From contig OZ005706.1 in the NCBI GenBank assembly GCA_963930775.1, positions 4,020,545-4,084,544 on the forward strand: DNA of 64,000 nucleotides. The letters run 5' to 3'. This stretch comes from Cliona cf. orientalis. Taxonomy: Eukaryota; Porifera; Demospongiae; Clionaida; Clionaidae. The notes under the pieces were generated by a model. It was not told the DNA's origin and ran no database searches. It saw nothing but the letters and a program-made list of their open reading frames with translations. Positions 35,999-47,401 of the stretch are shown here, in pieces. The translations under genes and the position numbers were made by a program. Numbering within the stretch: the stretch's first letter is position 1; the number at the start of each line of letters is the position of its first letter.

Positions 35999-36058
35999 GG
36001 TAGCTACTTGGTGTTGCAAGCACCAAACTATTACATTCATGTGGTTAATTAATTAAAT
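35999..36058 (+). repeat. Left outer terminal inverted repeat of the giant transposon
   Basis: Contains the palindrome TTGGTGTTGCAAGCACCAA and ends in TGGTTAATTAATTAA. Its inverse is at 50132-50189. Confidence 0.8.
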
Positions 36059-36106
36059 TAGCAATGTATTAATGCCCCTCGGGTGTATTACTGTTGCCTC
36101 TCCCTA

Positions 36107-37775
36107 CTGTGCACCTCCCCTGGTCTCCTAGGTCTCTGTAGTCTCCCCAGTCCCTTACTGTCTCCGTTAGTCTCCCACTCTTTTCTCTGCCTGCTCCCCA
36201 GGTCTCCTAGGTCTCTCTAGTCTCCCCAGTCCCTCACTGTCTCTCGGAGTCTCCCACGCTTTTCTCTGCCTGCTCTGCACCTCCCCCAGTCTCCTAGGTC
36301 TCTGTAGTCTCCCCAGTCCCTCGCTGTCTCTGTTAGTCCCCCACTCTTTTCTCTGCCTGCTCCCTAGGTCTCTCTAGTCTCCCCAGTCCCTCACTGTCTC
36401 TCGGAGTCTCCCACTCTTTTCTCTGCTTGCTCTGCACCTCCCCCAGTCTCCTAGGTCTCTGTAGTCTCCCCAGTCCTTCACTGTCTCCGTTAGTCTCCCA
36501 CTCTTTTCTCTGCCTGCTCCCCAGGTCTCCTAGGTCTCTCTAGTCTCCCCAGTCCCTCACTGTCTCTCGGAGTCTCCCACTCTTTTCTCTGCTTGCTCTG
36601 CACCTCCCCCAGTCTCCTAGGTCTCTGTAGTCTCCCCAGTCCTTCACTGTCTCCGTTAGTCTCCCACTCTTTTCTCTGCCTGCTCCCCAGGTCTCCTTGC
36701 TCTCTGTAGTCTCCCCAGTCTCTCACGTTAGTCTCCCTCTGCCTGCTCTGCACCTCCCCCAGTCTCCTAGGTCTCTGTAGTCTCCCCAGTCCCTCACTGT
36801 CTCTGTTAGTCCCACACTCTTTTCTCTGCCTGCTCCCCAGGTCTCCTAGGTCTCTCTAGTCTCCCCAGTCCCTTACTGTCTCTCGGAGTCTCCCACTCTT
36901 TTTTCTGCCTGCTCTGCACCTCCCCCAGTCTCCTAGGTCTCTGTAGTCTCCCCAGTCCCTCACTGTCTCTGTTAGTCTCCCACTCTTTTCTCTGCCTGCT
37001 CCCCAGGTCTCCTAAGTCTCTCTAGTCTCCCCAGTCCCTCACTGTTTCTTGTATAGTCTCCTACTCTTTCTCATATCTCCCTGGTCTCCTTGGTGTCTCC
37101 AGTCTCTCACTGTCTCCATTGGTCTCCCACTCTTTCCTCTGCCTGCTCAGCACCTCCCCCGGTCTCGTTGGTCTCTCTAGTCTCCCCAGTCCCTCACTGT
37201 CTCTTGTAGTCTCCCACTCCTTTCCTGTACCTCCCATGGTGTCGTTGGCCGCTCTAGTCTCCCAAGTCCCTCTCTGTCTCCATAAGTCTCCTACTCTTTC
37301 CTCTCCCTGCCTTGGTGTCCTTGGTCTCTCTAGTTTCCCCAGTCCCCCACTGTTTCTTGTATAGTCTCCTACTCTTTCTCATATCTCCCCGGTCTCCTTG
37401 GTGTCTCCAGTCTCTCACTGTCTCCATTGGTCTCCCACTCTTTCCTCTGCCTGCTCAGCACCTCCCCTGGTCTCTTAGGTCTCTGTAGTCTCCCCAGCCC
37501 CTCACTGTCTCTCAGATTCTTACACTGTATTCTTTTCCCTGCTCCGGTCTCGTTGGTCTCTCTAGTCTCCCTGTCTCCCTAATCCTACTCTTTCCTCCCA
37601 CTCCCTGGTCTCCTTGGCCTCTCTAGTCTCCCCAGTCCCCAACTGTCTCTTGTATACAGTCTCCCACTCTTTCCTTCGCTGTGCTCTGTTCTCGTTGGTC
37701 TCTCTAGTCCTCCCAGTCTCTCACTGTCTCCTAACTCCTTGCCTCTCTAGTTTGCCCAGTCCCTCACTGTCAGAA
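36107..37775 (+). repeat. Left minisatellite array (CT-rich strand)
   Basis: About 20 imperfect units of 80-90 bp built from GTCTCCCCAGTCCCTCACTG, TAGTCTCCCACTCTTTTCTC and CTGCCTGCTCTGCACCTCCC. Reads through as Ser/Leu-rich frames that are shadows of the repeat, not proteins. Inverse of the array at 48478-50042. Confidence 0.9.
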
Positions 37776-37995
37776 TTGCACTCTAAAGTTGTTGCATGAT
37801 GATAATAAACTGAATGTAAAATCACAGTATTAGAATCATTGGGATATTTAAATAATTGGAGTCGAAAAACAAGGGTAATTGAATAACAATATAGGAAATC
37901 AAGAATTAATGGACTTTGGTTGAATAATAGTTGAGGAAAATGATTATCATATGGTGTGATTGATCATGATGTCAGTGAGAGTATGTAGGTCATTA

Positions 37996-40900
37996 TTAAA
38001 GTAGAGGGTTGTCTCGATCCAGTTGTTTGTTCCAATTTGGCAACAGTGTGTTGCTCCTCGTAGACCTCTTCGCTTTGGGAGTCTCACCCTTGTAGCCTTT
38101 CCTTTTGCGTCCAGTGGTATACATGAGACTAGACTGTTGAGTGCCCGGAGCAGCAGGCATAGGTTGGACGTCAATAGGTGGCTGTTCCTGTTGAGTGCCC
38201 GGAGCAGCAGGCCTAGGTTGGACGTCAATAGGCTGGTTTGGTGGCTGTTCGTGTTGAGTGCCCGGAGCAGCAGGTTGGACGTCAATAGGCTGGTTTGGTG
38301 GCTGTTCGTGTTGAGTGCCCGGAGCAGCAGGTTGGACGTCAATAGGCTGGTTTGGTGGCTGTTCGTGTTGAGTGCCCGGAGCAGCAGGTTGGACGTCAAT
38401 AGGCTGGTTTGGTGGCTGTTTGTGTTGAGTGCCCGGAGCAGCAGGTTGGACGTCAATAGGCTGGTTTGGTGGCTGTTCGTGTTGAGTGCCTGGAGCAGCA
38501 GGTTGTGTGGTGTTCATCTGGTTGTATGAAATTTCCTGTGATTGCATATCTGATGCTGTAGTATTTGGCTGGTTGGTGATTACGTCTTCTTGCAAGTCAG
38601 CAGTTATTTGCTCAACCAGAAACATTTGGAATCCTTGATCCGCCATTAAGCCATCCAATGGAGATGTATCTATTTCTTGACTTTCATCTGATGACACTGC
38701 AGTCCATGGTGGATCTGTTTCTGTGTATCCACTGTTGGAATGATTTGTACCTGCATATGTAAAGGCAAGAATGTTACAGAAAACTCAATTATGTGGATAC
38801 TGAAGAAAAGTAGGATAATGTATGACACATCATACGTGAAAGCAGCATGATGCTTATTAACTACAGATGCTTCTTAGAATATGACGAAGTCGTGATGATC
38901 CGAAGGCTCCACATGTTTGACATTATAAAAATGATATTTGTCGAAAACAGAACAGTTTCAAGACTTCCAACCATCAAGATTATGTTGTATGAGTGATTTA
39001 CGTTTAGAGAGATCATCTACACCCAAACAATTACACACCGAACTAGCAAGACGTGATACCACTCATCTACAAAGCGGCCGCTATTCTGCACTATATTATC
39101 CATGGCCTACTACACAAACATTCTGTACTGTTCCAGCTATTCGTATAAGCTCTCTCTACCCTTGTTGCCTGTGTCAACCTCAACAGTGAGCCCATGTACC
39201 ATAGGATCGATCATCACTGAGTACAGAAGGGTATTCTCTGACAATAGGTTGTCATGGGACACCATAGTAAATGCCGTAATTAGCTAGCTATGTAACACCA
39301 GGCTCTGAACAGATTGCGTTACTGGCTTATAGTTGATCAACTCATATGATGCAGAAAACTTTTTTGTTTGCTAAGTGGTGTCTTTCCCCATGATACAAGC
39401 CACTTAAGACCATGTCTACAGCTGACACTATCTAAGTTTAATATCCTCTGTAGTTTTGGGATAGAGCCTTGCTAGGCATAGTTTCAAGTATACTTACCAA
39501 GGTCTCTGTGTGGGTTGTCTTGTGCACATGTGTTGGGAGTTGCTTGTGGTGCACTTTCTGCTTGTGTACGTCCTCCACTGTTGGAACTTGTAGCTGCAAG
39601 GTACAGTGTATACATGCATGAATATTATGTCAGCTTTTCTGAATAGCTTAATCGTATGTGACTTGTGCTCTGCTAGGCAAATAAATATTCATGCACATCA
39701 CTGCTGACATGAGTTGGATGTCGTGTGGGAGCTTGTATGATCGTGTGACTTCAACTGGTCATACTAGCTTGTTTCTGCGGTAGAGTGTATTTCTGTACTG
39801 AACTATATTAGTGGTGTCAAAGTGTTGGTGTGAGTCCCTGGGTATCATCTGTGACAAATGGTATGGCTCTTTAGTTCTGTTTGGTTAATGTTGCAATGTA
39901 TATATGCTGGCATGGAAAAAAGGGGGAAACGTGGACACCATTATTTGTGCATACGTACCTCCAGTTTTTACCCAGGTATACCGTAGGACGGATTTTAAAT
40001 GCGTGGTTTAATGATTGCGCTGTAGGCAAGTCTGGCCAAAGTACGAATCCAATAATTGCAAAGGTCGACCCCGTACCGTATAATAGTATAGGCGCACGTT
40101 TGTGTTTGCGAATCGTGAACGTAGGCAAAACTCGCAATTCGCAATTAATAGATACTCGCAATTAAAACCCGGCATACGGTATTTAGCAATTGCTATTATT
40201 CAGATAATGCTATTGTGTGTACAGGGTTGCATACAGGATTGTTTTTCTGGAAGGGGGAAATCTCGCAGATGACTTACTGTGTACGTGTTTCTATATGCGA
40301 CGCTGCCACTAGTAAACAATCATTTCTAGAGGTCCAGTGAGTCAAATGTGAATAGTGGTAGTGAATAATAGTATATGCACCACCTTACCAACCACATAAT
40401 TAGTTAGACACCGTTTTGGGGATTTCTACTTGATTTAGAAGACCATGTATATGTAGAATCCCGAGCGAAGCGAGGGTTCCACGGAGCCTGAGCTTGTAAA
40501 TCCCATAGAAACTGACTAAAGTACATAATTTGAATAATTAGTGTGGAATTCTGGGGGGACTCAAGCTGGAGGGGGGAAATCCCAGTGCGCCCCCCCCCCT
40601 CTGTATGCAACCCTGGTGTAGCATGTACATGTACCTTTCTGAAGTTTCTCCCGCAGTTCACTAGGGATCCTATCCAGCCACACAACAGTACATTTTCTTG
40701 AGTAGCTGTTCGAGGGTCTTCTCACGACACTGTCGGTACTGCCTCTGGGGACGAAGTCCTTTGAGATGTTGTTATTCCCAAATCCTGTTGCTTTGACGGA
40801 GTCTTTTATTTGCTTTGTTGTCGATGACAGGTGGGAGGCTATGTCGTCAAGAATTATAGCAACAACATCCTTCCCTTGGTACTGCACACCAGTTCTCAAT

Positions 40901-43784
40901 GATTGCAGAACCTACACAAGCATACTTATGATTATGCATGGGTCAATAATGAGCAATATACTACTACTTTATGCCACATATAGACGTGTGTAGGTACGTA
41001 CATAAAGCATAGGAAAGACATTGATTCATAAACTCACTTGGTAAAGTTCCTGATTAGCTGCCCACTTTAAGGCCTCTTCGAGAGCCTGGACGACTCTGCT
41101 GTCATCTGCATTGGCCGACATCTGACTACCAGAAAGTTGAAAGAGTGGTTTTATCTCAGATGAGAGAAAATGCTCCAGCTCCTCGACCGTGAGGCTGAAC
41201 TGAGCCTGTTCAACAAGCTGTGTGTATATGAAGTACATGTTCAAGTTACTGACAAGCATCACTTTGAACAATTAACGAGCCCTAATCATCTTTACAATAT
41301 CAGGGTTCTCCCTACACTGGTCGGTTTTGGTAACTATTAACCACCTCTCACTCCAAAATTATATAGCACCACTAAAGCCAATTTACCAGTACTAAACAAT
41401 ACAAATTTCATGAAATACTCATAAATTTTTGGAGATACTGGAGCAATTTTTACCACTTCTCAATTTTTTTGGGGAGAACCCTGCAATAATTATAGTGATG
41501 CCTGTATGGATGCAGCAGACTAAAGCCAATAAACATAAAGCTAGCAAACTTTAATCAAGCAGCACGGTCTCAGCAACAACAGAAAACTGGCTGTACTTAA
41601 TACTTAACTTAAAATGACAGCACATACCTTCTGAGCAAAATACATCAGTAGAGAATATCCCATGCAGAGACGAGGGTCAACCCCTGGTAGGAGCTCCTTT
41701 ACACGTGACAAAACAGGTCCTGCAACATTACATGCATCCACTTGTGCAAGTGTCTTGCCGAGACTGATATGGCCCATCCAACTGCCCGACTTGCATCTTT
41801 TTGCGCTTCTGTTAGTTGAACAAAAGCCGCCACTTCTTCATCGTTTGCTGGACCGATGGTTGGAGTTTGAAAGGGGATGATCAGTGCTCGAGACCTGTAC
41901 CTGTAATAATGAAATAGAATGTTGAGAGCATCCTATTTATACACACTTAGATCATAGTTGTAACAAAAGCTGTAATGTCGTTGGTCAGAACTGAAGTTTT
42001 AAATACACACATAGACTACTTGTAAACTCTCATAGACCATTGTAAATTCTCATAGACTACTTGTAAACTGGCTGCCATAGCGGGCACTAGCTATAGTATC
42101 TAAATACGTCAGACTGTGATTCATAGGTATTTAGAAGACCTCAGGCACTCCGTAAAACCCTTACTTTGCTATAGTTCTAGGTGAGTCCTTGAGTCTTCTA
42201 AATAACACAAACAATCCTTATACAACGGTCTCACTCTTATATACGTACCTCCCAATGTGTTGCAAATTAAAATTGCAGCACAGAATAGGAATAGATCTCG
42301 GTTTCCTTAGACCCACTTTCATGTTTCCTGAGAGTCCACCATTGCAGAGTTGGATGAGTAGCTCACCGATGTCGTCTGCATTTTTGGGGTCATCTAGGCC
42401 AAATGGAAGCGTTGACTTGACAACTCGTTCCATCACAATGCTGTCAGATGTCCCTTTCGTCTTCATTAGGTGTCCATTGTTGTGCTGTCCGCATATGCTT
42501 AGAGCACAACGCATTGCTGTGGATTTTCCTGAACAATAGCAGTATACAGTGATGTGCACGTTATTTCATACATATGCTCATGCATATGACTGTAGTGTAC
42601 AACCTGTGTACCTGTTTCAATATCTCCATACAACAAAGGTATTGGACACGCACGATAGATATCAATTATCGTCTCATAGTGCATTGCCATAACACAAGAA
42701 GCCAGAGAAAAAACACCTGCAAACAGATAAATCATGCGTTAGATTACACAATGCTTGGCTGAAGATATATTGGCTTGTACTTACCTGCAATGAAGTTGTG
42801 TTTGAGTGTGGCCTGCATAGTAGTAAGTAGGTTCAGTAGAGGCTGGCGAGACTGAAGTGGGGTCGTGATTTCCGACTTGATGTCGATGGTGCCCGCACTT
42901 CCACCTTTTCCATACACTAGTTGAATGCATGGACCACCTATAGGTGTCCAAGAAAATTCGCTTCTACCATGCTGCAGTAGCTCCCCATCTTCATTGACTT
43001 GGACAGTTTCATTAAGCACCCAAGTGCTTGTTGCAGGCTGCCTTCCAACACATGTAACCCCTTTCTTCACCTTGTTCGCATCGCTAAATGGGAAGCCTCG
43101 CTCCAAATAGTTGTGGAAGTCTGCTAGTTCCCTTTCTGAAAACGAGCAGACGAAACCTCCGCTCCCAAAAGTGGATCGAAGTTCGCTCATGAATCTCTGC
43201 TTGAAGAGAAGCGAGTCGCATGTGTAGTAACAGAGCCTGCATAGTATACCAACAAGACATTACTCAGCCACAAAAGAGTACTTGGGAATGACATGGACAA
43301 TGTACCTACTTATGCAAAAAATTAAATTATGCGTTTGGCTTACTTCTTCTCTCTGTTGCTGGCTTTGGTGATCCAGACAAAGAAACCTGTGTTATCGCCA
43401 GCTTCGACATATGTTTCCAATTTCATTAGAAAGTTGGACTTTGCCTTGTACTCGTTTTTGGCCGACACACTTCCAAAATTACATTTTTCAACATCTACCC
43501 GAAAAGCCTGTATCACATAATAGTCACAGTCACATCAGCATTAAAAACAACACCAAGGCAAATGAATGTAGAATTCCTCTGTGAACATGCATGCAGCTGA
43601 GGTGTTTGCATAAGCCTTTAGGCTTGCGTTACTATGTCTATAATTATATTTTATACATCCCATTAGTCAAGGTGAGCATTCATGTAGATTAACTTACTTC
43701 TTTTTCAGCGTTCACTGATTGACCTGCTCCCTCCGGTTGAGCTGCAGCACTCTCTGCAGGCGATTCTGAAGATGCTCTGTCCAT
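37996..43784 (-). CDS. P-loop ATPase (DUF927-like) with PAAPGTQ-repeat tail, transposon cargo
   Basis: Ten exons join by GT-AG introns with matching phases: 43698-43784, 43344-43507, 42785-43236, 42612-42716, 42249-42528, 41628-41900, 41038-41217, 40635-40911, 39498-39593 and 37996-38750, about 889 residues. Exon 6 needs one extra base to stay open. After an N-terminal part (FRVDVEKCNFGSV) comes a Walker A loop split by an intron (GDIETG then KSTAMRCALSICG, about residue 265). Next come a TKGTSDS stretch, a Walker B-like LPFGLDDP (about 312) and an IPILCCNFN sensor-like strand. This order recalls DUF927 ATPases of phages and plasmids; the link is inference. The tail has seven 19-residue repeats and a basic GRKRKGYKG signal, suggesting a nuclear protein. 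It lies downstream of the transposase on the same strand. It may assist transposition, or it may be captured cargo. Confidence 0.75.
38131..38508 (-). repeat. 57-bp coding minisatellite (PAAPGTQHEQPPNQPIDVQ)
   Basis: Seven in-frame units, the last two shortened, inside the final exon of the ATPase gene. Neighbouring units are nearly identical at the DNA level, so the array is recently expanded. The encoded stretch is Pro/Gln-rich and probably disordered. Confidence 0.85.
39981..40179 (+). mobile_element. CCGTA-type MITE (GCAATTAATAGA subfamily), TA flanks
   Basis: 199 bp with ends CCGTAGGACGGATTTTAAAT and, inverted, CCGTATGCCGGGTTTTAATT, flanked by TA. The body matches 52048-52254 closely (CGAATCCAATAATTGC, GACCCCGTACCGTA). 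It sits in an intron of the ATPase gene, so it inserted after that gene was in place. Confidence 0.75.
40222..40615 (+). mobile_element. CAGGGTTGC MITE, copy 2, with GTGTA target duplication
   Basis: The ends CAGGGTTGCATACAG and CTGTATGCAACCCTG are perfect inverses, flanked by GTGTA on both sides. It carries a fragment of the 85-bp hairpin repeat near 40431-40500. It ends only 20 bp from the 3' edge of ATPase exon 8 (40635), so it lies close to that splice donor. Confidence 0.75.
42128..42210 (+). repeat. 85-bp hairpin repeat, copy 2
   Basis: ATTTAGAAGACCTCAGGCAC pairs with GTCCTTGAGTCTTCTAAAT around AAAACCCTTACTTTGC. Same plan as 16597-16682. Lies in an ATPase intron. Confidence 0.55.
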
Positions 43785-44040
43785 AATACAGCACTGCACC
43801 AAATTAGACTGGTGTGCTAGCTGGTAGCTAGGTAGCAGCGAGAGACTTTGGGGACCACAAACGATGAGAGGTAAGAGTCCTGGTTCACCTTGAATGCAGC
43901 ACTGCACCAACTTAGACTGGTGTGCTAGCTAGTAGCTAGGTAACAGCGAGAGACTTTGGAAACCACAATGAGAGGTAAGAGTCCTGGTGTATACTTCAGA
44001 ATCAAAATTCACCTTGAATGCAGTACAACCTGAGTGTGCA
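43785..44040 (+). repeat. Tandem duplication upstream of the ATPase start
   Basis: Two copies of about 115 bp (from GCACTGCACCAAMTTAGACTG through GCGAGAGACTTTGG to AATGAGAGGTAAGAGTCCTG). They immediately precede the ATPase ATG on the minus strand, so they fall in its 5' untranslated or promoter region. Confidence 0.65.
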
Positions 44041-44049
44041 TGCTGTATA

Positions 44050-44256
44050 CCGTATAGCGGGAAATTTTCGAGGGAGAAAACTTTCGCGGATCGGTAGGAA
44101 AGGAGCATTTCGCGGAGAAAACTTTCGCGGAATGTTAAAACTGGTCGAATAATGGGTGTGGCATGCCTAGAATTTCGTGGAGAAAACTTTCGCGGATGGC
44201 GGAAAAATCGCGAAATTCGTGAAAGTTTTCTCCCTCGAAAGTTTCCAGCTATACGG
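44050..44256 (+). mobile_element. CCGTA-type MITE (GAAAACTTTCGCGG subfamily), TA flanks
   Basis: 207 bp; the left end CCGTATAGCGGGAAATTTTC and the inverted right end CCGTATAGCTGGAAACTTTC are flanked by TA. The internal motif GAGAAAACTTTCGCGGA occurs three times. It lies just upstream of the ATPase gene inside the giant transposon. Confidence 0.75.
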
Positions 44257-44794
44257 TATACTGCACATACATGTTGGTATCGCCTGAAACTTGTTAACGA
44301 GGTCTGCTATAGTAGACATCTGTCTGTATATGCCACCTCTGTGGGTGTGTTAGAGACCTGAGAGACCATGGAATTTGCTTTTGCATTTCCTTCCATTCTT
44401 TGTGTGCTTGGAATTATTTTTGTCTACCTTCTTGTATATCCATTTGAACGATATTCAGTGGTGGCAGAAGGTTGTGTGGCAAGCTTGTATAGCTATACTT
44501 GAATAATTACAATATGTCAAGTACATGTATGGCGACGCAACCACCTGACAAGTGAATCCATCAACAGGGCCACCTTCAACGAGTGGTATGCATGAAGAAA
44601 GTGGTATAACAAATGCCACTACCACTTTTGCTGCCCATGATATAATAAATAGTGGTGATCCAGTTTTGGATTCCTTTGCCCAACTTCTAAGCAAAAAGTA
44701 TTATAGTGGATCACTGGCTGCAAAAAGACACGTAGCCTACTCCTACCACTTGACACTCAGGATACTACTTAGCATCTGATTAAGTCAGCATGCA
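44257..44794. other. Intergenic stretch inside the giant transposon
   Basis: A plus-strand frame of 75 codons (44552-44779, beginning MNPSTGPPSTSG) looks composition-wise like coding sequence but has no recognisable domain or splice partners. I leave it as unassigned. Confidence 0.35.
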
Positions 44795-45245
44795 GCAGTC
44801 TGACTTATTCACAATTCAATCAGTACTGACCAGCTAGTGCTATAGAAAGGGTAACCTCCTTTTTTATGTCAGTGTAGAGACCAGAAAATCTGCAGTAGCC
44901 ACAACGTTTTTCAAGTTACAACATATTAAGGTGTTAATCACTTGACAATGAATTACAAATTACCTATATGTGCAGTACTGGAGACTGCAGGAGACCAAAG
45001 ACACCATCATTATTACTATAATCTCAACCATCTGCTTATTCACAATTCAATCAGTACTGACCAGCTAGTGGTATAGAAAGGGTAACCTCCTTTTTCATGT
45101 CAGTGAAGTGACTGTAATTTAAGTGACCATAGAGACCAGAAAATTTGAACAAGCCACAACTTTTTATAAGGTGTTAATCACTTGACAATGAATTACAAAT
45201 TACATATAGTGCAGTACTGGAGACTGCAGGAGACCAACTACATCA
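44795..45245 (+). repeat. Tandem duplication between transposase and ATPase genes (unit about 230 bp)
   Basis: 44801-45025 and 45033-45245 share CACAATTCAATCAGTACTGA, TATAGAAAGGGTAACCTCC, AAGGTGTTAATCACTTGAC and TGGAGACTGCAGGAGACCA in the same order. The block lies between the 3' end of the transposase and the 5' end of the ATPase gene. Confidence 0.75.
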
Positions 45246-45393
45246 TCATTATTACCTAACCCCAACGTCTGCTATTGAAGTTGTTAAAAACTCAGCAGTT
45301 GAAGAACAATGGTTGACCAATCACCAGTTTGAATACAAATTTAGTCATGGACAAAAGCAACAAAGTCACGCATACACTGATCCAAAATGTATA

Positions 45394-47385
45394 CTAATTC
45401 ACTGAAAAATAATTGGTGCCACCACAAACATTTGATACCTGTTCCTCTTTCAAGAAATGATCAAGTTTAGCTTTCACTTGACTTGTTGCCTTTATTGATA
45501 GTATGTCTGACATAAAATCAGTTGTTCTAATGGATTCATACATGTCAGCAATTTCTTCCACCTTTAACGCAGACTGCTGATTTCTGAAATACTCCACAAT
45601 AGACAGAAATACGTAATGTTCGTGAGGTGTCCATATCCCTGACATTGTTTGTTCGTTTTGCACCTTCATAAACTTCCAACCAGAAACTTTTAAACTATCT
45701 TGATCTGGATGACGTGGTCTCTTCTTTCGGGTTACCCTACTGTTCTCTTCAGGGAGCTTCTGATTGGGTCTTACCCCATACTTGTTACCACAATTTTGGC
45801 ATCTACATCTGTCAGAACAACCTGTGTTTGATTTAAGACATGGGCATCTTGATGCATATGCTTGCTCAGCCAAGCAGTTTGTTCGTTCTAAATTCTTTAC
45901 ATTTCTACCACGGCCACATCTACATCCACTGCCAAGTGTCACAGAACTTTGAATTTCACCATCGGAAAATTCGGTGCTTGACACATTTCTTTCTTTCTTC
46001 CTGGCTAGAGAGTAGTGACCACTGCCTTTGTGGAGGTAAGCTAGATACAGAGGGTTTTCAGTGAGTGGTGGGAATCGTGTGTGAACAGGAATATGTGGCC
46101 AACTCACTATTGATGTGAACACAATAAACTGGATATGTAGAACATTAGCGAGTCCAAGAAGCATAGCATCACCTAGTGAGCTAGCGTACATACCTGACTG
46201 ACGGTAGTGTTCAGCCTCTTCATCAAAGGTGCTGATCGGAAAGAAGGGACGGTAATCTGCCTTGTTCTGTAGCCATTCTTGGACCATGGCTCCCCTCAAC
46301 TTCAGGATTATGCTTTGTGTTGTTGAGCTCTCATCAATATCAAGCGATTTCAGATGTTGGACAAAGTCACTGGAAGTCTTTAGACATTCTTTTATGTACA
46401 GAGCGATCGATGTAAACAAGCAGTCACCGTCAGCAGGAACATCAACCAACTCGAGGTCAAAGGAACGTAAGACATTAATAAGCCTTTGTTGATCACTGTC
46501 AGCATATTCCTTCTCTACCAATGAGAGTGCATTTCCAAGCTGACATGGTAGAAGCCTTGATACTTTACAGTGTGTATCGGACAGGTTGTTTAGTACTTCC
46601 TCAGCATATAGTGAACTGAAAGCATGATGTAAAATTCCGTACACTGTTTCACTCAAACCTCCTTTGTCCTTTTCTTTAAATATTTGGTGTAGAGCACCAC
46701 ACGTATTTTTTAATGCTTGTTTTGGTTGGCCAACGTTGTTGTGAGTGTACACACGTTTAGATGAAACTCCGATTCCAAATCCATTTGAATATGAACTCTC
46801 GGAACTTTCTGCCCTACAAATAGTTCCTCTGCCTTTCATGCTTGATGCTAGCTCAGCCAAAAAAGTCGCTGGTGTTGATACTATTTTACATCCTTTGCGT
46901 TTACTGTTCCACGAATGAAAAAACGTTGCCAATAAGGCAACTGCAACTTCCACTCCCAAACAGCTACCTGTAAGTCTCTTATTCAATGACCTATGCAAAT
47001 TCTCATTTCTGTTTGTTCCAAAGTGTGGAGGTATTCCACTTAAACAACCCCGTGCAATATGCACTTTCAATTTGACAAGTTCATCCATCACAGACTTCGT
47101 CATTATTGGCTTTCCATTTTCATCAACTATTTTGTTCCATTTTGAAACGTATTCATCTGCACCAGGTGAAGGGGTATGCTTTGTTCTCTGAAGTCCATTG
47201 TCACCAAGACTTCGAAAAACAAGCCTAAACTCCTGAACTGCGGGGTAGAAATAAGGATGTCTTTTAGAAAAAGCACTGGTTACCCTTTTTACCGCATGAA
47301 AAAGATCAAGTTTGACTTCAGTTTGCGCACCAAATGTACCTGTCAACTTTTTCTGCCACATGCAGCAGTTATCAATTATAACCAT
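45394..47385 (-). CDS. Transposase C-terminal part: DDE second and third acids, OTU protease, CXC, SANT-like
   Basis: 663 codons. Residues 1-150 hold the second acid (VIIDNCC, D5), an LDLFHAVKR stretch and the third acid in GTNRNENLHRSLNKR (E128), the D/E order of DDE enzymes such as MULEs. Residues about 310-460 are an OTU cysteine protease: VPADGDCLFTS with Cys322, ending GSGHYSLARK with His457. Residues 488-541 form a CXC/tesmin-like cysteine cluster (CRCGRGR, CPCLKSNTGC, CRCQNCGNKYG). The end carries a SANT-like WTPHEHYVFLSIVEYF. The first catalytic Asp lies in the adjoining upstream frame (47402-48397), offset by one base, so either one base was gained or the frames are joined by slippage. 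Known for OTU: removal of ubiquitin-like tags. Its role in a transposase is unknown. Confidence 0.8.
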   Translation of the reverse strand: MVIIDNCCMWQKKLTGTFGAQTEVKLDLFHAVKRVTSAFSKRHPYFYPAVQEFRLVFRSLGDNGLQRTKHTPSPGADEYVSKWNKIVDENGKPIMTKSVMDELVKLKVHIARGCLSGIPPHFGTNRNENLHRSLNKRLTGSCLGVEVAVALLATFFHSWNSKRKGCKIVSTPATFLAELASSMKGRGTICRAESSESSYSNGFGIGVSSKRVYTHNNVGQPKQALKNTCGALHQIFKEKDKGGLSETVYGILHHAFSSLYAEEVLNNLSDTHCKVSRLLPCQLGNALSLVEKEYADSDQQRLINVLRSFDLELVDVPADGDCLFTSIALYIKECLKTSSDFVQHLKSLDIDESSTTQSIILKLRGAMVQEWLQNKADYRPFFPISTFDEEAEHYRQSGMYASSLGDAMLLGLANVLHIQFIVFTSIVSWPHIPVHTRFPPLTENPLYLAYLHKGSGHYSLARKKERNVSSTEFSDGEIQSSVTLGSGCRCGRGRNVKNLERTNCLAEQAYASRCPCLKSNTGCSDRCRCQNCGNKYGVRPNQKLPEENSRVTRKKRPRHPDQDSLKVSGWKFMKVQNEQTMSGIWTPHEHYVFLSIVEYFRNQQSALKVEEIADMYESIRTTDFMSDILSIKATSQVKAKLDHFLKEEQVSNVCGGTNYFSVN

Positions 47386-47401
47386 TTTCAGGTTCTTCTC
47401 C

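Noticed and set aside
36490-37799. Long Ser/Leu- or Arg/Glu-rich open frames across 36.1-37.8 kb and 48.5-50 kb
   Set aside because: They are translations of the 80-90 bp minisatellite in several frames, change with every unit and have no start or end common to both arrays.
38023-38529. Plus-strand 168-codon frame opposite the PAAPGTQ repeat
   Set aside because: Antisense shadow of the 57-bp coding minisatellite; the minus frame splices in phase to the ATPase gene.
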